Assembly (NCBI GenBank): GCA_030615035.1
Contig: JAUXAC010000005.1
Span: 4,892 to 68,891, forward strand
Direction: 5' to 3'
Origin: Dehalococcoidia bacterium
GTDB lineage: Bacteria; Chloroflexota; Dehalococcoidia; Dehalococcoidales; RBG-16-60-22
Length of the DNA: 64,000 nucleotides
Shown: piece after piece, positions 23,914 through 33,276 of the stretch
Layout of the letters: each line of letters starts with the position of its first letter
Position numbering within the stretch: position 1 is the first letter of the stretch
The notes under the pieces: generated by a model
What the model saw: the letters and a program-made list of their open reading frames with translations, nothing else
The model's database searches: none
Told to the model about the DNA's origin: nothing
Translations under genes and position numbers: made by a program

Positions 23914-25035
23914 ATGACTGATAAGGACATTAAATACTGGGTGGGCTTTAGCATTATTCCGGGCATTGGCCGGGTTAAATTCGCCCAACTTGAGAACTAC
24001 TTCGGTAATCTGGAGAACGCCTGGAAAGCAGCACCAACTGAACTAAAGCATGCCGGTCTGGACAGCAGCTCAGTGCATGCCATTACTTCCTGGCAACCCA
24101 AAATTTCTCTGGAAGCAGAAATGGAAAAGCTGGACCGTTATGGCGTGAAGGTAGTTAATTTTAATAACCCGAAATACCCGTCCCGACTCAAAGAGATATA
24201 CGATTACCCACCGCTACTTTATGTCAGGGGCTCCCTGCTCACCGAGGACGAGTGGTGCCTGGCAGTAGTGGGCACCCGCCGGGCTACTGTTTACGGGAGG
24301 CAGGTAACCGAGGAAATAGTGACTGACCTGGCACAGAATAAAATTACCATTGTCAGCGGTCTGGCTAAGGGAATTGATTCGGTAGCTCACAATGCCGCGT
24401 TAGCCGCCGGCGGCAGGAGCATTGCTGTATTTGCCTGTGGGCTTGATATTGTTTATCCCGCTGAGAACGCCGACCTGGCTCGCAGTATTATCCAGCAGGG
24501 CGCCCTGATAAGCGAATATCCTCTGGGTACCAGACCCAGGGCAGACAATTTCCCCCGGCGCAACCGCATTATGAGTGGACTGAGTTTAGGTGTTTTAGTT
24601 ACTGAGGCTGATGAAACCAGTGGCGCCATGATTACTGCCCATCTGGCTTTGGAGCAAAATAGAGAGGTATTTGCCATTCCGGGTAGTGTCCTGTCACCAG
24701 CCAGCCGAGGCACCAACTACCTTATTCAGGAAGGAGCCAAGTTAGTTCGTGACTATACTGATATTCTGGAAGAATTGAACCTGACGGCGGTAGCCCACCA
24801 GATAGAAATGAGAGAGGTCATGCCGGCTTCCGATACCGAGTCCTTGCTCTTAAAGCAATTGAGTGCCGAACCAATCCATATTGACGAGGTCTGCCGCAAC
24901 AGCGGCTTGCCAGTGTCAACCGTCAGCAGCACCCTAGCCATGATGGAACTCAAAGGCTTGGTAAAACAAGTAGGACCTATGAATTACGTTCTGGCTCGGG
25001 AAGCCAGACAGGAATACAGGGTAAAAGTAGATTAG
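23914..25035 (+). CDS. dprA: DNA-processing protein DprA, 373 aa
   Basis: Protects incoming single-stranded DNA and loads RecA in natural transformation. Order of domains: N-terminal helix-hairpin-helix/SAM-like region (PGIGRVKFAQLENYFG), Rossmann-like DNA-binding core with VVGTRRATVYG, VSGLAKGIDSVAH, CGLDIVYPAEN, FPRRNRIMSGLS and ETSGAMITAHLALEQ, then a C-terminal winged helix (about 305-365). Full length. It opens the run dprA-topA-xerC-pepP-efp, with gaps of 5 bases or less, or overlaps, between most genes. Confidence 0.95.
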   Translation: MTDKDIKYWVGFSIIPGIGRVKFAQLENYFGNLENAWKAAPTELKHAGLDSSSVHAITSWQPKISLEAEMEKLDRYGVKVVNFNNPKYPSRLKEIYDYPPLLYVRGSLLTEDEWCLAVVGTRRATVYGRQVTEEIVTDLAQNKITIVSGLAKGIDSVAHNAALAAGGRSIAVFACGLDIVYPAENADLARSIIQQGALISEYPLGTRPRADNFPRRNRIMSGLSLGVLVTEADETSGAMITAHLALEQNREVFAIPGSVLSPASRGTNYLIQEGAKLVRDYTDILEELNLTAVAHQIEMREVMPASDTESLLLKQLSAEPIHIDEVCRNSGLPVSTVSSTLAMMELKGLVKQVGPMNYVLAREARQEYRVKVD

Positions 25036-25040
25036 CTGTT

Positions 25041-27131
25041 ATGAAAAAATTGGTTATAGTGGAGTCGCCGGCTAAAGCCAGAACACTGAGCAAGATTCTG
25101 GGCAGAGGCTACAGCCTTAAAGCTTCGGTGGGACATGTAAGAGACCTGCCCCGCAGCCGATTAGGCGTGGACATAGAAAATGGCTTTGTCCCCAAATATG
25201 TGGTGCCCAGAACCAAAAGCAAGCTCGTCGGCGAACTCAAGCAAGCCGCCAAAAATGCCTCTGCCGTATATCTAGCTACCGACCCCGACCGCGAGGGAGA
25301 AGCAATCGCCTGGCACCTAGCCGAAGTAATCAAATCAGACGAGACACCATATCGCCGCGTTGTCTTTCATGAAATAACCGATGCCGCCATTAAGTATGCC
25401 TTCAAGCATCCCCGTCCGATAGATATGCAATTAGTCAATGCCCAGCAGGCACGGCGTGTCCTGGACAGGCTGGTAGGCTATAAGATTAGCCCGCTACTCT
25501 GGAAAAAGATAAGGTGGGGTCTCTCCGCCGGCAGAGTCCAGTCAGTAGCCGTAAAGATTATTATTGACCGAGAGAGGGAAATCCAGGACTTCGTCCCGGT
25601 AGAATACTGGACTATTGAGGCTGAGCTAACCAAGAAAACAAAGAAGGCGCCCTTCAGGTCGCTATTGATTGGTCTCATAGATGGCACCAAGCTGGATATT
25701 CATAACCAGCAAGAGGCGACTAAAATTAAAGCTGAACTGGAACAGGCTGGCTACAGTGTTCTTAAAGTAAGCACGAAAAAGGTAACTCGCTCACCCGCCC
25801 CACCGTTCATAACCAGCACCTTACAACAGGAAGCCTGGCGCAAACTCCACTTCACCGCCAAGCAAACTATGGCAGTGGCTCAGCAACTTTATGAAGGTCT
25901 ATCAATAGGCGATGAAGGAAGCGTCGGGCTTATTACCTATATGCGGACTGACTCAACACGGGTAGCTCACCCGGCAATAGTTGAAACCAGAGAATTTATC
26001 AGCAGTAAGTATGGCACCCAATTTGTTCCTCCCCGAGCACGTTACTTCACCAGGAGTGTAAAGGGAGCACAGGAAGCACATGAAGCCATTCGCCCGACCA
26101 AGATTCGGCGGGAGCCGTCGCTGATTAAATCCTATCTTACTCCTAGCCAGTTCAAGCTTTACGGGCTCATCTGGAAACGAATGGTAGCCAGCCAGATGGC
26201 GGCTGCCTTATTTGATAACACTACCGTTGATATTGAAGCCAAATGCCCAAAGTCTAACTACCTGCTGAGAACTTCCAGCTCAGTGAGCACATTCCCCGGA
26301 TTTATTATTCTTTACAGTGAAGGGAAGGACGAAGCTGCCGAAGAGGAAAAACAAAGACCGCTCCCCTATCTTAAAAAAGGCGATGAGCTTGAGCTTCTGG
26401 AACTTTTCCCGGAGCAGAACTTCACCCAGCCCCCACCCCGCTTCACCGAAGCCACCCTGGTCAAGGCACTTGAGCAATGGGGCATTGGACGCCCCAGCAC
26501 CTACGCCCCCACCCTGTCCACGATTCAGGACCGCGACTATGTCACCAAGGTTAGAGGGTGCTTTCAGCCGACAGAACTCGGCACCATTGTTAATGATTTA
26601 CTCAGCCAGTATTTCTCCGACATCGTTGACATTAAGTTTACCGCCCGTATGGAAGACGAATTGGATGATATCGTTGAAGAGAAAAAGGACTGGGTGAGCG
26701 TTGTCCAGGCTTTTTATACTCCTCTTGAAAAAGACCTTGAAAATGCCTTCCAGCTTATAGATAAGGTCAAGCTAGCCGATGAACTAACCGATGAGATTTG
26801 CCCTAAATGCGGCAAGCCAATGGCAATCAAAATGGGGCGCTACGGCAAGTTCCTGGCCTGCAGTGGTTATCCCGAGTGCAAATCCACCAAACCCTATCTG
26901 GTCAAGATTGGGGTCAACTGCCCGCAGTGCGGCAGTGAGCTGATAGAAAGAATGAGCAAAAAGAAGCGCATCTTCTATGGCTGCAGCAATTACCCTGAGT
27001 GCCGGTTTGCCACCAATTTTAGACCCCTCCCCCAGCCCTGCCCTAGGTGCGGCGGACTCCTCACCCTCTACATGGGGAAACTGGCAAAATGCACCAAGTG
27101 CGAGTATAAGGGGAAGCTCCAGCAGGATTAA
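25041..27131 (+). CDS. topA: DNA topoisomerase I (type IA), 696 aa
   Basis: Relaxes negative supercoils. N-terminal Toprim domain (VIVESPAKARTLSKILG; DPDREGEAIAWHLAE), catalytic Tyr in GLITYMRTDSTR near residue 300, and C-terminal zinc ribbons: CPKCGKPM..., CPQCGSEL... and a third with CPRCGG and CTKC (about 600-690). Full length for a bacterial enzyme with three C-terminal zinc fingers. It starts 5 bases after dprA and ends 4 bases before xerC. Confidence 0.96.
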   Translation: MKKLVIVESPAKARTLSKILGRGYSLKASVGHVRDLPRSRLGVDIENGFVPKYVVPRTKSKLVGELKQAAKNASAVYLATDPDREGEAIAWHLAEVIKSDETPYRRVVFHEITDAAIKYAFKHPRPIDMQLVNAQQARRVLDRLVGYKISPLLWKKIRWGLSAGRVQSVAVKIIIDREREIQDFVPVEYWTIEAELTKKTKKAPFRSLLIGLIDGTKLDIHNQQEATKIKAELEQAGYSVLKVSTKKVTRSPAPPFITSTLQQEAWRKLHFTAKQTMAVAQQLYEGLSIGDEGSVGLITYMRTDSTRVAHPAIVETREFISSKYGTQFVPPRARYFTRSVKGAQEAHEAIRPTKIRREPSLIKSYLTPSQFKLYGLIWKRMVASQMAAALFDNTTVDIEAKCPKSNYLLRTSSSVSTFPGFIILYSEGKDEAAEEEKQRPLPYLKKGDELELLELFPEQNFTQPPPRFTEATLVKALEQWGIGRPSTYAPTLSTIQDRDYVTKVRGCFQPTELGTIVNDLLSQYFSDIVDIKFTARMEDELDDIVEEKKDWVSVVQAFYTPLEKDLENAFQLIDKVKLADELTDEICPKCGKPMAIKMGRYGKFLACSGYPECKSTKPYLVKIGVNCPQCGSELIERMSKKKRIFYGCSNYPECRFATNFRPLPQPCPRCGGLLTLYMGKLAKCTKCEYKGKLQQD

Positions 27132-27135
27132 TCCT

Positions 27136-28047
27136 ATGCAAGAGATTTTTAATAAATACATAAACTACCTTGAGGCAGAGCGGAATGTCTCGCCCTATAC
27201 GGTGCGCAATTATACCAATGATTTGCTGGACTTCTTCGGTTTCCTCAGAGCCAAAGGGATTAGTTCACTGAAAGAAGTGGATAAACATACCCTGCGTGGT
27301 TATTTATCCCACCTTGTGGAGCAGGGTTTTGTTAAGGCAAGCATTGCCCGCAAGCTGTCAGCCATCCGCTCCTTCTATCGTTACCTGCTACGGGAGGAGG
27401 TGGTCTCGGCAAGTCCGGTAGCAACTACCTCCTCACCCAAGCTGGATAAGCGCCTGCCCTCCTTTCTTACCGTGGAAGAAGCGGTGCGGCTCCTGGAGGC
27501 TCCCGATTTATCCAAGCCGGAGGGGCAGCGTGACCGTGCTTTACTGGAACTACTCTACGCCTCCGGGCTCAGAGTAAGCGAACTGGTAACCCTGAACCTG
27601 GAGCAGGTTAATCTTGAGACCAATGAAATCCGTGTCTGGGGGAAAGGGTCTAAAGAGCGGGTGGTGCTAATCGGCGAGCCAGCTGCCCAGGCTTTGAGTG
27701 CCTACCTCAATCAGGGCAGACCCGAGCTTCTGGATAAAAAAAGGAGCAGCGCCCTGTTCCTGAATTACAAGGGAGAGCGCCTGCCGGTACGAACGGTACA
27801 AAAAATACTGGGGAAATACGCTGGCTTAGCCAATATAGACAAGAGAGTTCACCCCCATCTTTTGCGCCACACCTTTGCCACTCATCTCCTTGACGGGGGC
27901 GCTGATTTAAGAGTCGTCCAGGAGCTTCTGGGTCATGCTCAGCTATCCTCCACCCAGATTTATACTCATGTAAGCAAGAGCCAGGCAAAAAAGGTATACC
28001 TGTCGGCTCACCCCATGGCACAGAAAGAGGCTAATGAAAATAAGTGA
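27136..28047 (+). CDS. xerC: XerC-like chromosome dimer-resolution recombinase, 303 aa
   Basis: Tyrosine recombinase with the complete catalytic set: Arg in SGLRVSELVTLN, Lys in GKGSKERVV, His-Leu-Leu-Arg in HPHLLRHTFATHLL, His in LLGHAQLSSTQIYTH and the Tyr in that same motif. N-terminal SAM-like domain begins YINYLEAERNVSPYTVRNY. The open frame extends back into topA, but the ATG at 27136 gives the natural Xer start. It is chromosomal in context, unlike the integrase at 2 kb. The last 14 bases overlap pepP. Confidence 0.92.
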   Translation: MQEIFNKYINYLEAERNVSPYTVRNYTNDLLDFFGFLRAKGISSLKEVDKHTLRGYLSHLVEQGFVKASIARKLSAIRSFYRYLLREEVVSASPVATTSSPKLDKRLPSFLTVEEAVRLLEAPDLSKPEGQRDRALLELLYASGLRVSELVTLNLEQVNLETNEIRVWGKGSKERVVLIGEPAAQALSAYLNQGRPELLDKKRSSALFLNYKGERLPVRTVQKILGKYAGLANIDKRVHPHLLRHTFATHLLDGGADLRVVQELLGHAQLSSTQIYTHVSKSQAKKVYLSAHPMAQKEANENK

Positions 28048-29107
28048 CAGGTTACACAAGTTGCGCCAGAAGCTAGCTGAGAAAGAAGTTGATGCTATCC
28101 TTATCTCTCAGCCAGAGAACAGATATTACCTTTCCGGCTTTGCCGGTTCGTCAGGTTTCCTGCTGATTACACCACAAAAGACAATTCTAGCCACTGACTT
28201 TCGCTATATAGAGCAAGCCAAGACACAAGCTCCTGAGTATGAGGTTTTCCAGATAACTAATGATATTGCCGACTGGTTTCCCAAGCTGGTAGCTGAATCA
28301 GGCTTGCGAAAACCGGGATTTGAAGCCGGACATATTACCTTTGCTACCTACCGACAGCTAAGCGATATACTAAAAGAGCAGCAACCCAAAATCAAACTTG
28401 TCCCTCTGGATGGACTGGTAGAATCCCTTCGGGTAATAAAAGAGCCTGAGGAAATCGAGCTTATTACCAGAGCTGCTGAAATAGGCGATAAAACTTTTGC
28501 CCATATTGAAGATGTTATTCGTGCTGGCATGAGCGAAAAGGAAGTAGCCTGGGAGATAGAGAAATTCCTGCGCGAGAATGATAGCCAGAGTGTTCCCTTT
28601 GACATTATTGTTGCCTCAGGTCCCAATTCGGCACTGCCTCACGCCAAGCCTTCCCAGCGCACCATACAGTCCGGAGAGCCGATAGTGATTGATATTGGTG
28701 CCAGGCTTGACGGCTACGCCAGTGACCTGACACGCACTATCTGCCTTGGCACCCCCGATGATACCTTTAAGAAGGTATATGATATTGTTCTTGGCGCCCA
28801 GCTGGCGGCACTGGCTATAATTAAAGAGGGTATGTCTGGCGAAAAGGCTGACAGTTTAGCCAGGAAAGTTGTCGAAGAGGCAGGCTATAGTGAAGCCTTC
28901 GGGCATGCTTTGGGTCATGGTGTCGGGCTGGCACCACATGAGTTGCCACGCCTTGGTCCAGGCTCAACAGAGGCACTTGTCGCCGGCATGGTTTTTACCG
29001 TTGAGCCCGGCATTTATCTGCCCGGGTGGGGCGGGGTGAGAATTGAGGACCTGGTAGTAATGGAAAACGGCAAAGCTAAAGTAATTTCAAAAGCTAGAAA
29101 GGTGTAA
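28034..29107 (+). CDS. pepP: Xaa-Pro peptidase (M24 family), 357 aa
   Basis: Metallopeptidase that cleaves X-Pro bonds. N-terminal creatinase-like domain (YYLSGFAGSSGF) and a C-terminal pita-bread domain with the dimetal ligands: Asp in VIDIGARLDGYASDLTRT, His in GHALGHGVGLAPHELP, Glu in VFTVEPGIYLP and Glu in GVRIEDLVV. Length about 355 residues, as in the short PepQ/YpdF type; symbol uncertain between pepP and pepQ. Adjacent to efp, a common bacterial arrangement. Confidence 0.9.
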   Translation: MKISDRLHKLRQKLAEKEVDAILISQPENRYYLSGFAGSSGFLLITPQKTILATDFRYIEQAKTQAPEYEVFQITNDIADWFPKLVAESGLRKPGFEAGHITFATYRQLSDILKEQQPKIKLVPLDGLVESLRVIKEPEEIELITRAAEIGDKTFAHIEDVIRAGMSEKEVAWEIEKFLRENDSQSVPFDIIVASGPNSALPHAKPSQRTIQSGEPIVIDIGARLDGYASDLTRTICLGTPDDTFKKVYDIVLGAQLAALAIIKEGMSGEKADSLARKVVEEAGYSEAFGHALGHGVGLAPHELPRLGPGSTEALVAGMVFTVEPGIYLPGWGGVRIEDLVVMENGKAKVISKARKV

Positions 29108-29108
29108 C

Positions 29109-29666
29109 ATGATAAGTGGCAGTGAACTGAGAAAAGGTATTATTATTGAGCTAGAAGGTAAGCTATATCAGGTTATTGACTATCAGCATATCAAGATGAA
29201 GCGAACTGCCCTGGCCAAGGTCAAGCTTCGTGATATTGTTGGTGGGCATACTATTGAGCGAACTTTTCAGTCCAATGAGAAACTGGTTCGGGCACGTCTT
29301 GACTCGCGGCCAATGCAGTACCTCTATAATGATAGCGACCTGTATTACTTCATGGATGAGGAGAGCTTCGAGCAGATCTCCCTTAACACCGACCGGCTGG
29401 GTGATGACCTCAACTATCTGAAAGAGGGTGTATCAGTGGAGGTATCACGCTATAAAGGTGAGGTGGTAGGTATAGAGCTACCCATTACTGTTGAGCTTGG
29501 GGTAATTGAGACTGACCCCGGTTTCAAGGGAGACACTGCTACCGCCGGCAACAAGTCGGCTAAACTGGAGACCGGGCTCACCATTCAGGTTCCCCTATTT
29601 ATTAACGAGGGAGATGTCATTAAGGTTGACACGCGAAGTGGCACCTATTTAGAAAGGAGCAGTTGA
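29109..29666 (+). CDS. efp: elongation factor P with an unusual tip loop, 185 aa
   Basis: Relieves ribosome stalling at proline runs. The three beta-barrel domains are complete; TGLTIQVPLFINEGDVIKVDT is the C-terminal signature. The domain I tip, normally ...KPGKG..., reads IKMKRTAL, with Lys31 at the position that is modified in other bacteria but without the flanking glycines. AAAGGTG lies before the ATG. No EF-P modification enzyme is visible in the window. Confidence 0.93.
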   Translation: MISGSELRKGIIIELEGKLYQVIDYQHIKMKRTALAKVKLRDIVGGHTIERTFQSNEKLVRARLDSRPMQYLYNDSDLYYFMDEESFEQISLNTDRLGDDLNYLKEGVSVEVSRYKGEVVGIELPITVELGVIETDPGFKGDTATAGNKSAKLETGLTIQVPLFINEGDVIKVDTRSGTYLERSS

Positions 29667-30328
29667 CCAAATTGCTGAAAGCCGACCTTCATATCCACAC
29701 CGAATATTCAATGGACTGTACTGCACCTTTGGAGAAGATTATCAACCGCTGTCTGGAGTTAGGGATAAACTGCATCGCCATCGCTGACCACGGCACTATT
29801 GAGGGTGCATTGGAGATACAGCGCTTGGCTCCCTTCACCGTCATTGTCGCTGAGGAGATGCTAACTCCCCACGGCGAAATTATGGGCATGTTCCTTAAAG
29901 AGACTATACCCAGTGGACTATCCGTTGAGGAGGCGATATTTCAAATCAGAGCCCAAGGGGCTCTGGTATGCATTCCTCATGCCTTTGATATGTTCAGACC
30001 GGCAGCTTTAGGTGGCAAGATAGTGGAAGAGCTGGTAGACCAAATTGATATTATGGAAGTCTTCAACTCAAGAAGTCCGCTTCTTCGCAGTTCAGCTAAA
30101 GCTCTGGCCTTTGCCCAGAAGTATGGTATTGCTAAAAGTGCCGGCAGTGATGCCCACACTCCCGATGCGATAGGTGATGCCTATGTAGAGATGGCTGAAT
30201 TCAATGGCAAAGATGACTTTCTTCAGGCTCTAGCCAAGGGGAAGATTTACGGACACCGGACAAACCCCATAACTCACTTTAGCAGTGCCTGGGCAAAGCT
30301 GAAAACGCAATTTTCCGGTCGCGGTTAA
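29663..30328 (+). CDS. PHP-domain phosphoesterase, 221 aa
   Basis: Metal-dependent hydrolase of the PHP family: DLHIHTEYSMDC at residues 8-19, ADHGT near 41, PHAFD near 110 and SDAHT near 165 supply the usual His/Asp metal ligands. The start is TTG overlapping the efp stop (TTGA), with AAAGGAG upstream. Substrate unknown; related proteins act on 3',5'-nucleoside bisphosphates or histidinol phosphate. It opens a run of four enzymes (PHP, formyltransferase, HAD, PfkB kinase). Confidence 0.82.
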   Translation: MTKLLKADLHIHTEYSMDCTAPLEKIINRCLELGINCIAIADHGTIEGALEIQRLAPFTVIVAEEMLTPHGEIMGMFLKETIPSGLSVEEAIFQIRAQGALVCIPHAFDMFRPAALGGKIVEELVDQIDIMEVFNSRSPLLRSSAKALAFAQKYGIAKSAGSDAHTPDAIGDAYVEMAEFNGKDDFLQALAKGKIYGHRTNPITHFSSAWAKLKTQFSGRG

Positions 30329-30380
30329 AGCTAAGGAATAGCTCTAAGATGGAGCCTGAAATAATTTGTCTGGGGAAGTT

Positions 30381-30455
30381 TGAAGGGGTTTTGCCCCTTC
30401 AAAAATAATCCTTCCCCCTCTCCTTTGAAGGAGAGGGGGATTGAGAGGGTGAGGT
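30381..30455 (+). repeat. dispersed palindromic repeat, copy 2 (makes the start of the formyltransferase gene)
   Basis: GAAGGGGTTTTGCCCCTTC stem-loop, then CCCCCTCTCC-TTTGAA-GGAGAGGGGG, then ATTGAGAGGGTGAGGTT. The final GAGAGGGTGAGGTTG contains both the SD-like GAGAGG and the GTG/TTG start codons of the next gene. Confidence 0.85.
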
Positions 30456-31291
30456 TGATAACTAATCTCTATCAATTTGGCTGGTTTTCCACAGGCAGGG
30501 ATGAAGCTGCCCGCGACCTCCTGGCTGCGGTGCAGAGCAGTATCAGGTCGGGTGAAATTAAAGCCAAGATAGCTTTTGCTTTCAGTAACCGTGAGCCCGG
30601 TGAATCCAGAGAGAGTGACCTATTCTTTGGAATGGTTGAGGATTATCATATTCCCCTTGTCTGCTTTTCCTATGAAAGGTTTAAGGTCAGGAAAGGGATT
30701 AATCTCGTAAGCCAGACAAGAACCTTGCCAAACTGGCGACTTGATTATGACCGGGAGGTGATGGCACGATTACAGGCTTTTCATCCTGACCTGTGTGTAC
30801 TGGCTGGCTATATGCTTATTGTCGGCGAAGAGATGTGCCAGAGATACAATATGATTAACCTTCATCCGGCGGCTCCAGGGGGACCTGCCGGAACCTGGCA
30901 GGAAGTAATCTGGCAACTAATTGATAGTGGCACTGAGGAAACAGGGGTAATGATGCATCTGGTAACCCCGGAGCTGGACAAGGGACCGCCGGTAACCTAT
31001 TGCACCTTTTCAATCAGAGGTAAACCATTTGACAGACACCGGGAAGAAATAAAGGGGCATCCTCTCGAACAGATTAGGAAGGAGCAGGGTGAAAATAATA
31101 CTCTGTTCAAGCTCATCCGCCAGCACGGGCTGGCCAGGGAATTTCCGCTAATAATATCTACCCTTAAGGCTTTTAGCCAGGGCAAAATCAAGATAACCAA
31201 AGAAAAAAAGGTGGTTGATGCTGAAGGAAACCCTATTAACGGGTATAATATGACCGATGAGATAAATGAACTGGTAAAAGGAGCAATTTGA
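30449..31291 (+). CDS. formyltransferase of the PurN (GART) family, about 280 aa
   Basis: Folate-dependent formyltransferase fold. The catalytic Asn-His pair is in MINLHPAAPGGPAG and the Asp in TPELDKGPPV. It is longer than PurN (about 200 aa), with a C-terminal addition (about 210-280, FSQGKIKITKEKKVVDAEG). The open frame reaches back through the repeat to 30380, but GTG at 30449 or TTG at 30455 are the likely starts. The real substrate may not be glycinamide ribonucleotide, since no other purine genes are nearby. The stop overlaps the next gene. Confidence 0.75.
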   Translation: MRLITNLYQFGWFSTGRDEAARDLLAAVQSSIRSGEIKAKIAFAFSNREPGESRESDLFFGMVEDYHIPLVCFSYERFKVRKGINLVSQTRTLPNWRLDYDREVMARLQAFHPDLCVLAGYMLIVGEEMCQRYNMINLHPAAPGGPAGTWQEVIWQLIDSGTEETGVMMHLVTPELDKGPPVTYCTFSIRGKPFDRHREEIKGHPLEQIRKEQGENNTLFKLIRQHGLAREFPLIISTLKAFSQGKIKITKEKKVVDAEGNPINGYNMTDEINELVKGAI

Positions 31292-32283
31292 CGATGAACT
31301 TCATCTGTTTTGACCTTGAAGGACCGCTATCACCTAAGGACAACGCCTATGAGCTGATGAAGCTCTTTCCCAATGGAGACAGGATTTTTGAGGTCATCAG
31401 CCGCTACGACGACCTGCTGACATTGGAGGAAAAGGAAGACTATGAGCCCGGGGACACGCTGGCGCTTATAGTTCCCTTCCTCCTGCTCCACAATATTTCC
31501 GAGGACAATATCACCACCCTGGCTACCGAAGCCAGCTTCACCGGCGGTGCCGCTAAGCTTGTCTCCTGGCTTGAGTATAATGGCTGGAAAGTATTTTGCA
31601 TTACCACTACTTATGAACAATATGCCATTCACATTACCCAAAAGCTAGGTATTTATGCCCATAATGTTGCCTGCACACCATTTCCACTAAACAAACTTCG
31701 CCAAACTTTATGTAAAGAAGACACCGCACTGCTACAGAAGACCGAAGAGGATATCCTGACGATGCAACCCGTTGCCGATGACGACCGGATTAAACAAAGC
31801 CTGGACCACTTCTTCTGGGAGAAACTGCCGACTACGGAGCTAGGAGAAGTAATAAAACAGGTAAAGCCTATGGGCGGCAGGCGCAAGGTTGCTGCCTTGA
31901 ACAGATTTGCTGATAAATATGACCAGCCTCTATCACGATGGGTAGTGGTCGGTGACAGCATTACTGACTTTAGAATGCTCCAGACGGTGGAGGCGGCAGG
32001 AGGGTTAGCCATTGCCTTTAATGCCAATGAGTATGCCCTACCCTACGCCACCATGAGCCTGGCTTCCACCTTTGTCATCGACCTGAATGAGGTGCTGCCT
32101 GCCTGGCAGAAAGGTTACCGCAAGGAAATAGAAAAAGTGGTAAGGGAAAAGGAAAAAATCGGCGGCAGAGAAGATAGAGGCTACTTCCACTGGCTATCCG
32201 GCAGAAAAGACATAGACGAGGTCGTAGGGATTCATAAGAGAATACGGCGTCTGGTCAGGGAGGAAGCTGGCAAGCTGGGGTAA
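31288..32283 (+). CDS. HAD-superfamily phosphatase-like protein (COG4030-like), 331 aa
   Basis: Motif I is FDLEGPLSPKDNAYEL with the nucleophile Asp and a Glu where most phosphatases have the second Asp; motif II is probably FCITTTYEQYA; motif III/IV is VVVGDSITDFRML. DLEGPLS-x-DNA and SRYDDLL recall archaeal proteins annotated as a HAD-type 'energy-converting hydrogenase subunit R'; that resemblance is from memory. The start is TTG at 31288 or ATG at 31294, with AAAGGAG upstream. It overlaps the formyltransferase stop and lies 4 bases before the kinase gene. Likely substrate: an unknown phosphorylated metabolite. Confidence 0.75.
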   Translation: MTMNFICFDLEGPLSPKDNAYELMKLFPNGDRIFEVISRYDDLLTLEEKEDYEPGDTLALIVPFLLLHNISEDNITTLATEASFTGGAAKLVSWLEYNGWKVFCITTTYEQYAIHITQKLGIYAHNVACTPFPLNKLRQTLCKEDTALLQKTEEDILTMQPVADDDRIKQSLDHFFWEKLPTTELGEVIKQVKPMGGRRKVAALNRFADKYDQPLSRWVVVGDSITDFRMLQTVEAAGGLAIAFNANEYALPYATMSLASTFVIDLNEVLPAWQKGYRKEIEKVVREKEKIGGREDRGYFHWLSGRKDIDEVVGIHKRIRRLVREEAGKLG

Positions 32284-32286
32284 AAC

Positions 32287-33276
32287 ATGAGTAATATTGA
32301 AGTCATCGGACTGGGAGCACTCAATATAGACCACATATGCAAGGTAGAGCACATACTTGAGGATGGCGAAACGGTGGTCAAGGAATCGAGATTGTTCCCC
32401 GGCGGCTCAGCCGCCAATACCATCTATGGCCTGGGCAAGCTAGGAGTAAGCACCGGCTTTATTGGTGCTGTTGGCGATGATGCCGAAGGTAAGCTATTAC
32501 GGCAGGATTTTCAAAAAGCAGGAGTAGATACTAGCCAAATCAGGATAAAACGAGGAGCAAAAACAGGTTCAGCACTATGCCTCAGTGATAAGCTTAATTT
32601 TCGTTCCATCTATATCACGCCTGGGGCGAATAGCTTGCTAACTATGGATGACTTAGATTTGGGTTATATAAACCAGGCAGAAATGCTTCATGTTTCTTCC
32701 TTTGTTGATAAGAAACAGTTCAAAGTTTTACTGGAGGTCATGGATAAGTTAGCCCCATCAGTTAAGGTTAGTTTCTCCCCCGGGGCGCTGTATGCCATCA
32801 AGGGTCTCAAGGCGCTCAGTCCGATATTAAGCCGGACTTACCTCCTTGTCCTCAATCAGGATGAGATACGGCAATTAACCGGGCAGGATGTTAATGCCGG
32901 AGCTGAGAGCTGTCTTAAGCAGGGTTGCCACATTATTGTGGTTACCTTGGGTAAAGAAACGAAACTGGAATTAGGCAGAGGGGCCAGTCGCAGGACAGTT
33001 AGCGCCATCTGCTATATTAGAGACGCTAAAAATGAATACACGATTGAGCCAAGTAACCAAAATATAATATCTGCTTTAGATACAACCGGCGCCGGTGATG
33101 CTTTTGCCACCGGATTTCTCTACGGTTTACTTAAAGAGAAGAGCCTTGAGGAGTGCGGACGCCTGGGAGACATCGTAGCTCAATTTTCCATTGCCAAAAT
33201 AGGAGCAAGACAAGGTCTGCCCACTCTTAGCGAACTGGCTCAGCGCTACCAGGAGTTTTATAACAAGCAATTATAA
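32287..33276 (+). CDS. PfkB-family carbohydrate/nucleoside kinase, 329 aa
   Basis: Ribokinase fold: [13 protein letters not shown] at the N-terminus, [15 protein letters not shown] near residue 39 and the catalytic [16 protein letters not shown] near 260 with the Asp base. An insertion with charged residues ([15 protein letters not shown]) precedes the second signature. Sugar or nucleoside phosphorylation is expected; the acceptor is unknown. It completes the PHP-formyltransferase-HAD-kinase run and converges with clpP (6-base overlap). Confidence 0.87.
   Translation: MSNIEVIGLGALNIDHICKVEHILEDGETVVKESRLFPGGSAANTIYGLGKLGVSTGFIGAVGDDAEGKLLRQDFQKAGVDTSQIRIKRGAKTGSALCLSDKLNFRSIYITPGANSLLTMDDLDLGYINQAEMLHVSSFVDKKQFKVLLEVMDKLAPSVKVSFSPGALYAIKGLKALSPILSRTYLLVLNQDEIRQLTGQDVNAGAESCLKQGCHIIVVTLGKETKLELGRGASRRTVSAICYIRDAKNEYTIEPSNQNIISALDTTGAGDAFATGFLYGLLKEKSLEECGRLGDIVAQFSIAKIGARQGLPTLSELAQRYQEFYNKQL

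Noticed and set aside
26977..27135. xerC starting inside topA
   Set aside because: The first 53 codons overlap the conserved topA zinc-finger region; the ATG at 27136 gives the family N-terminus.
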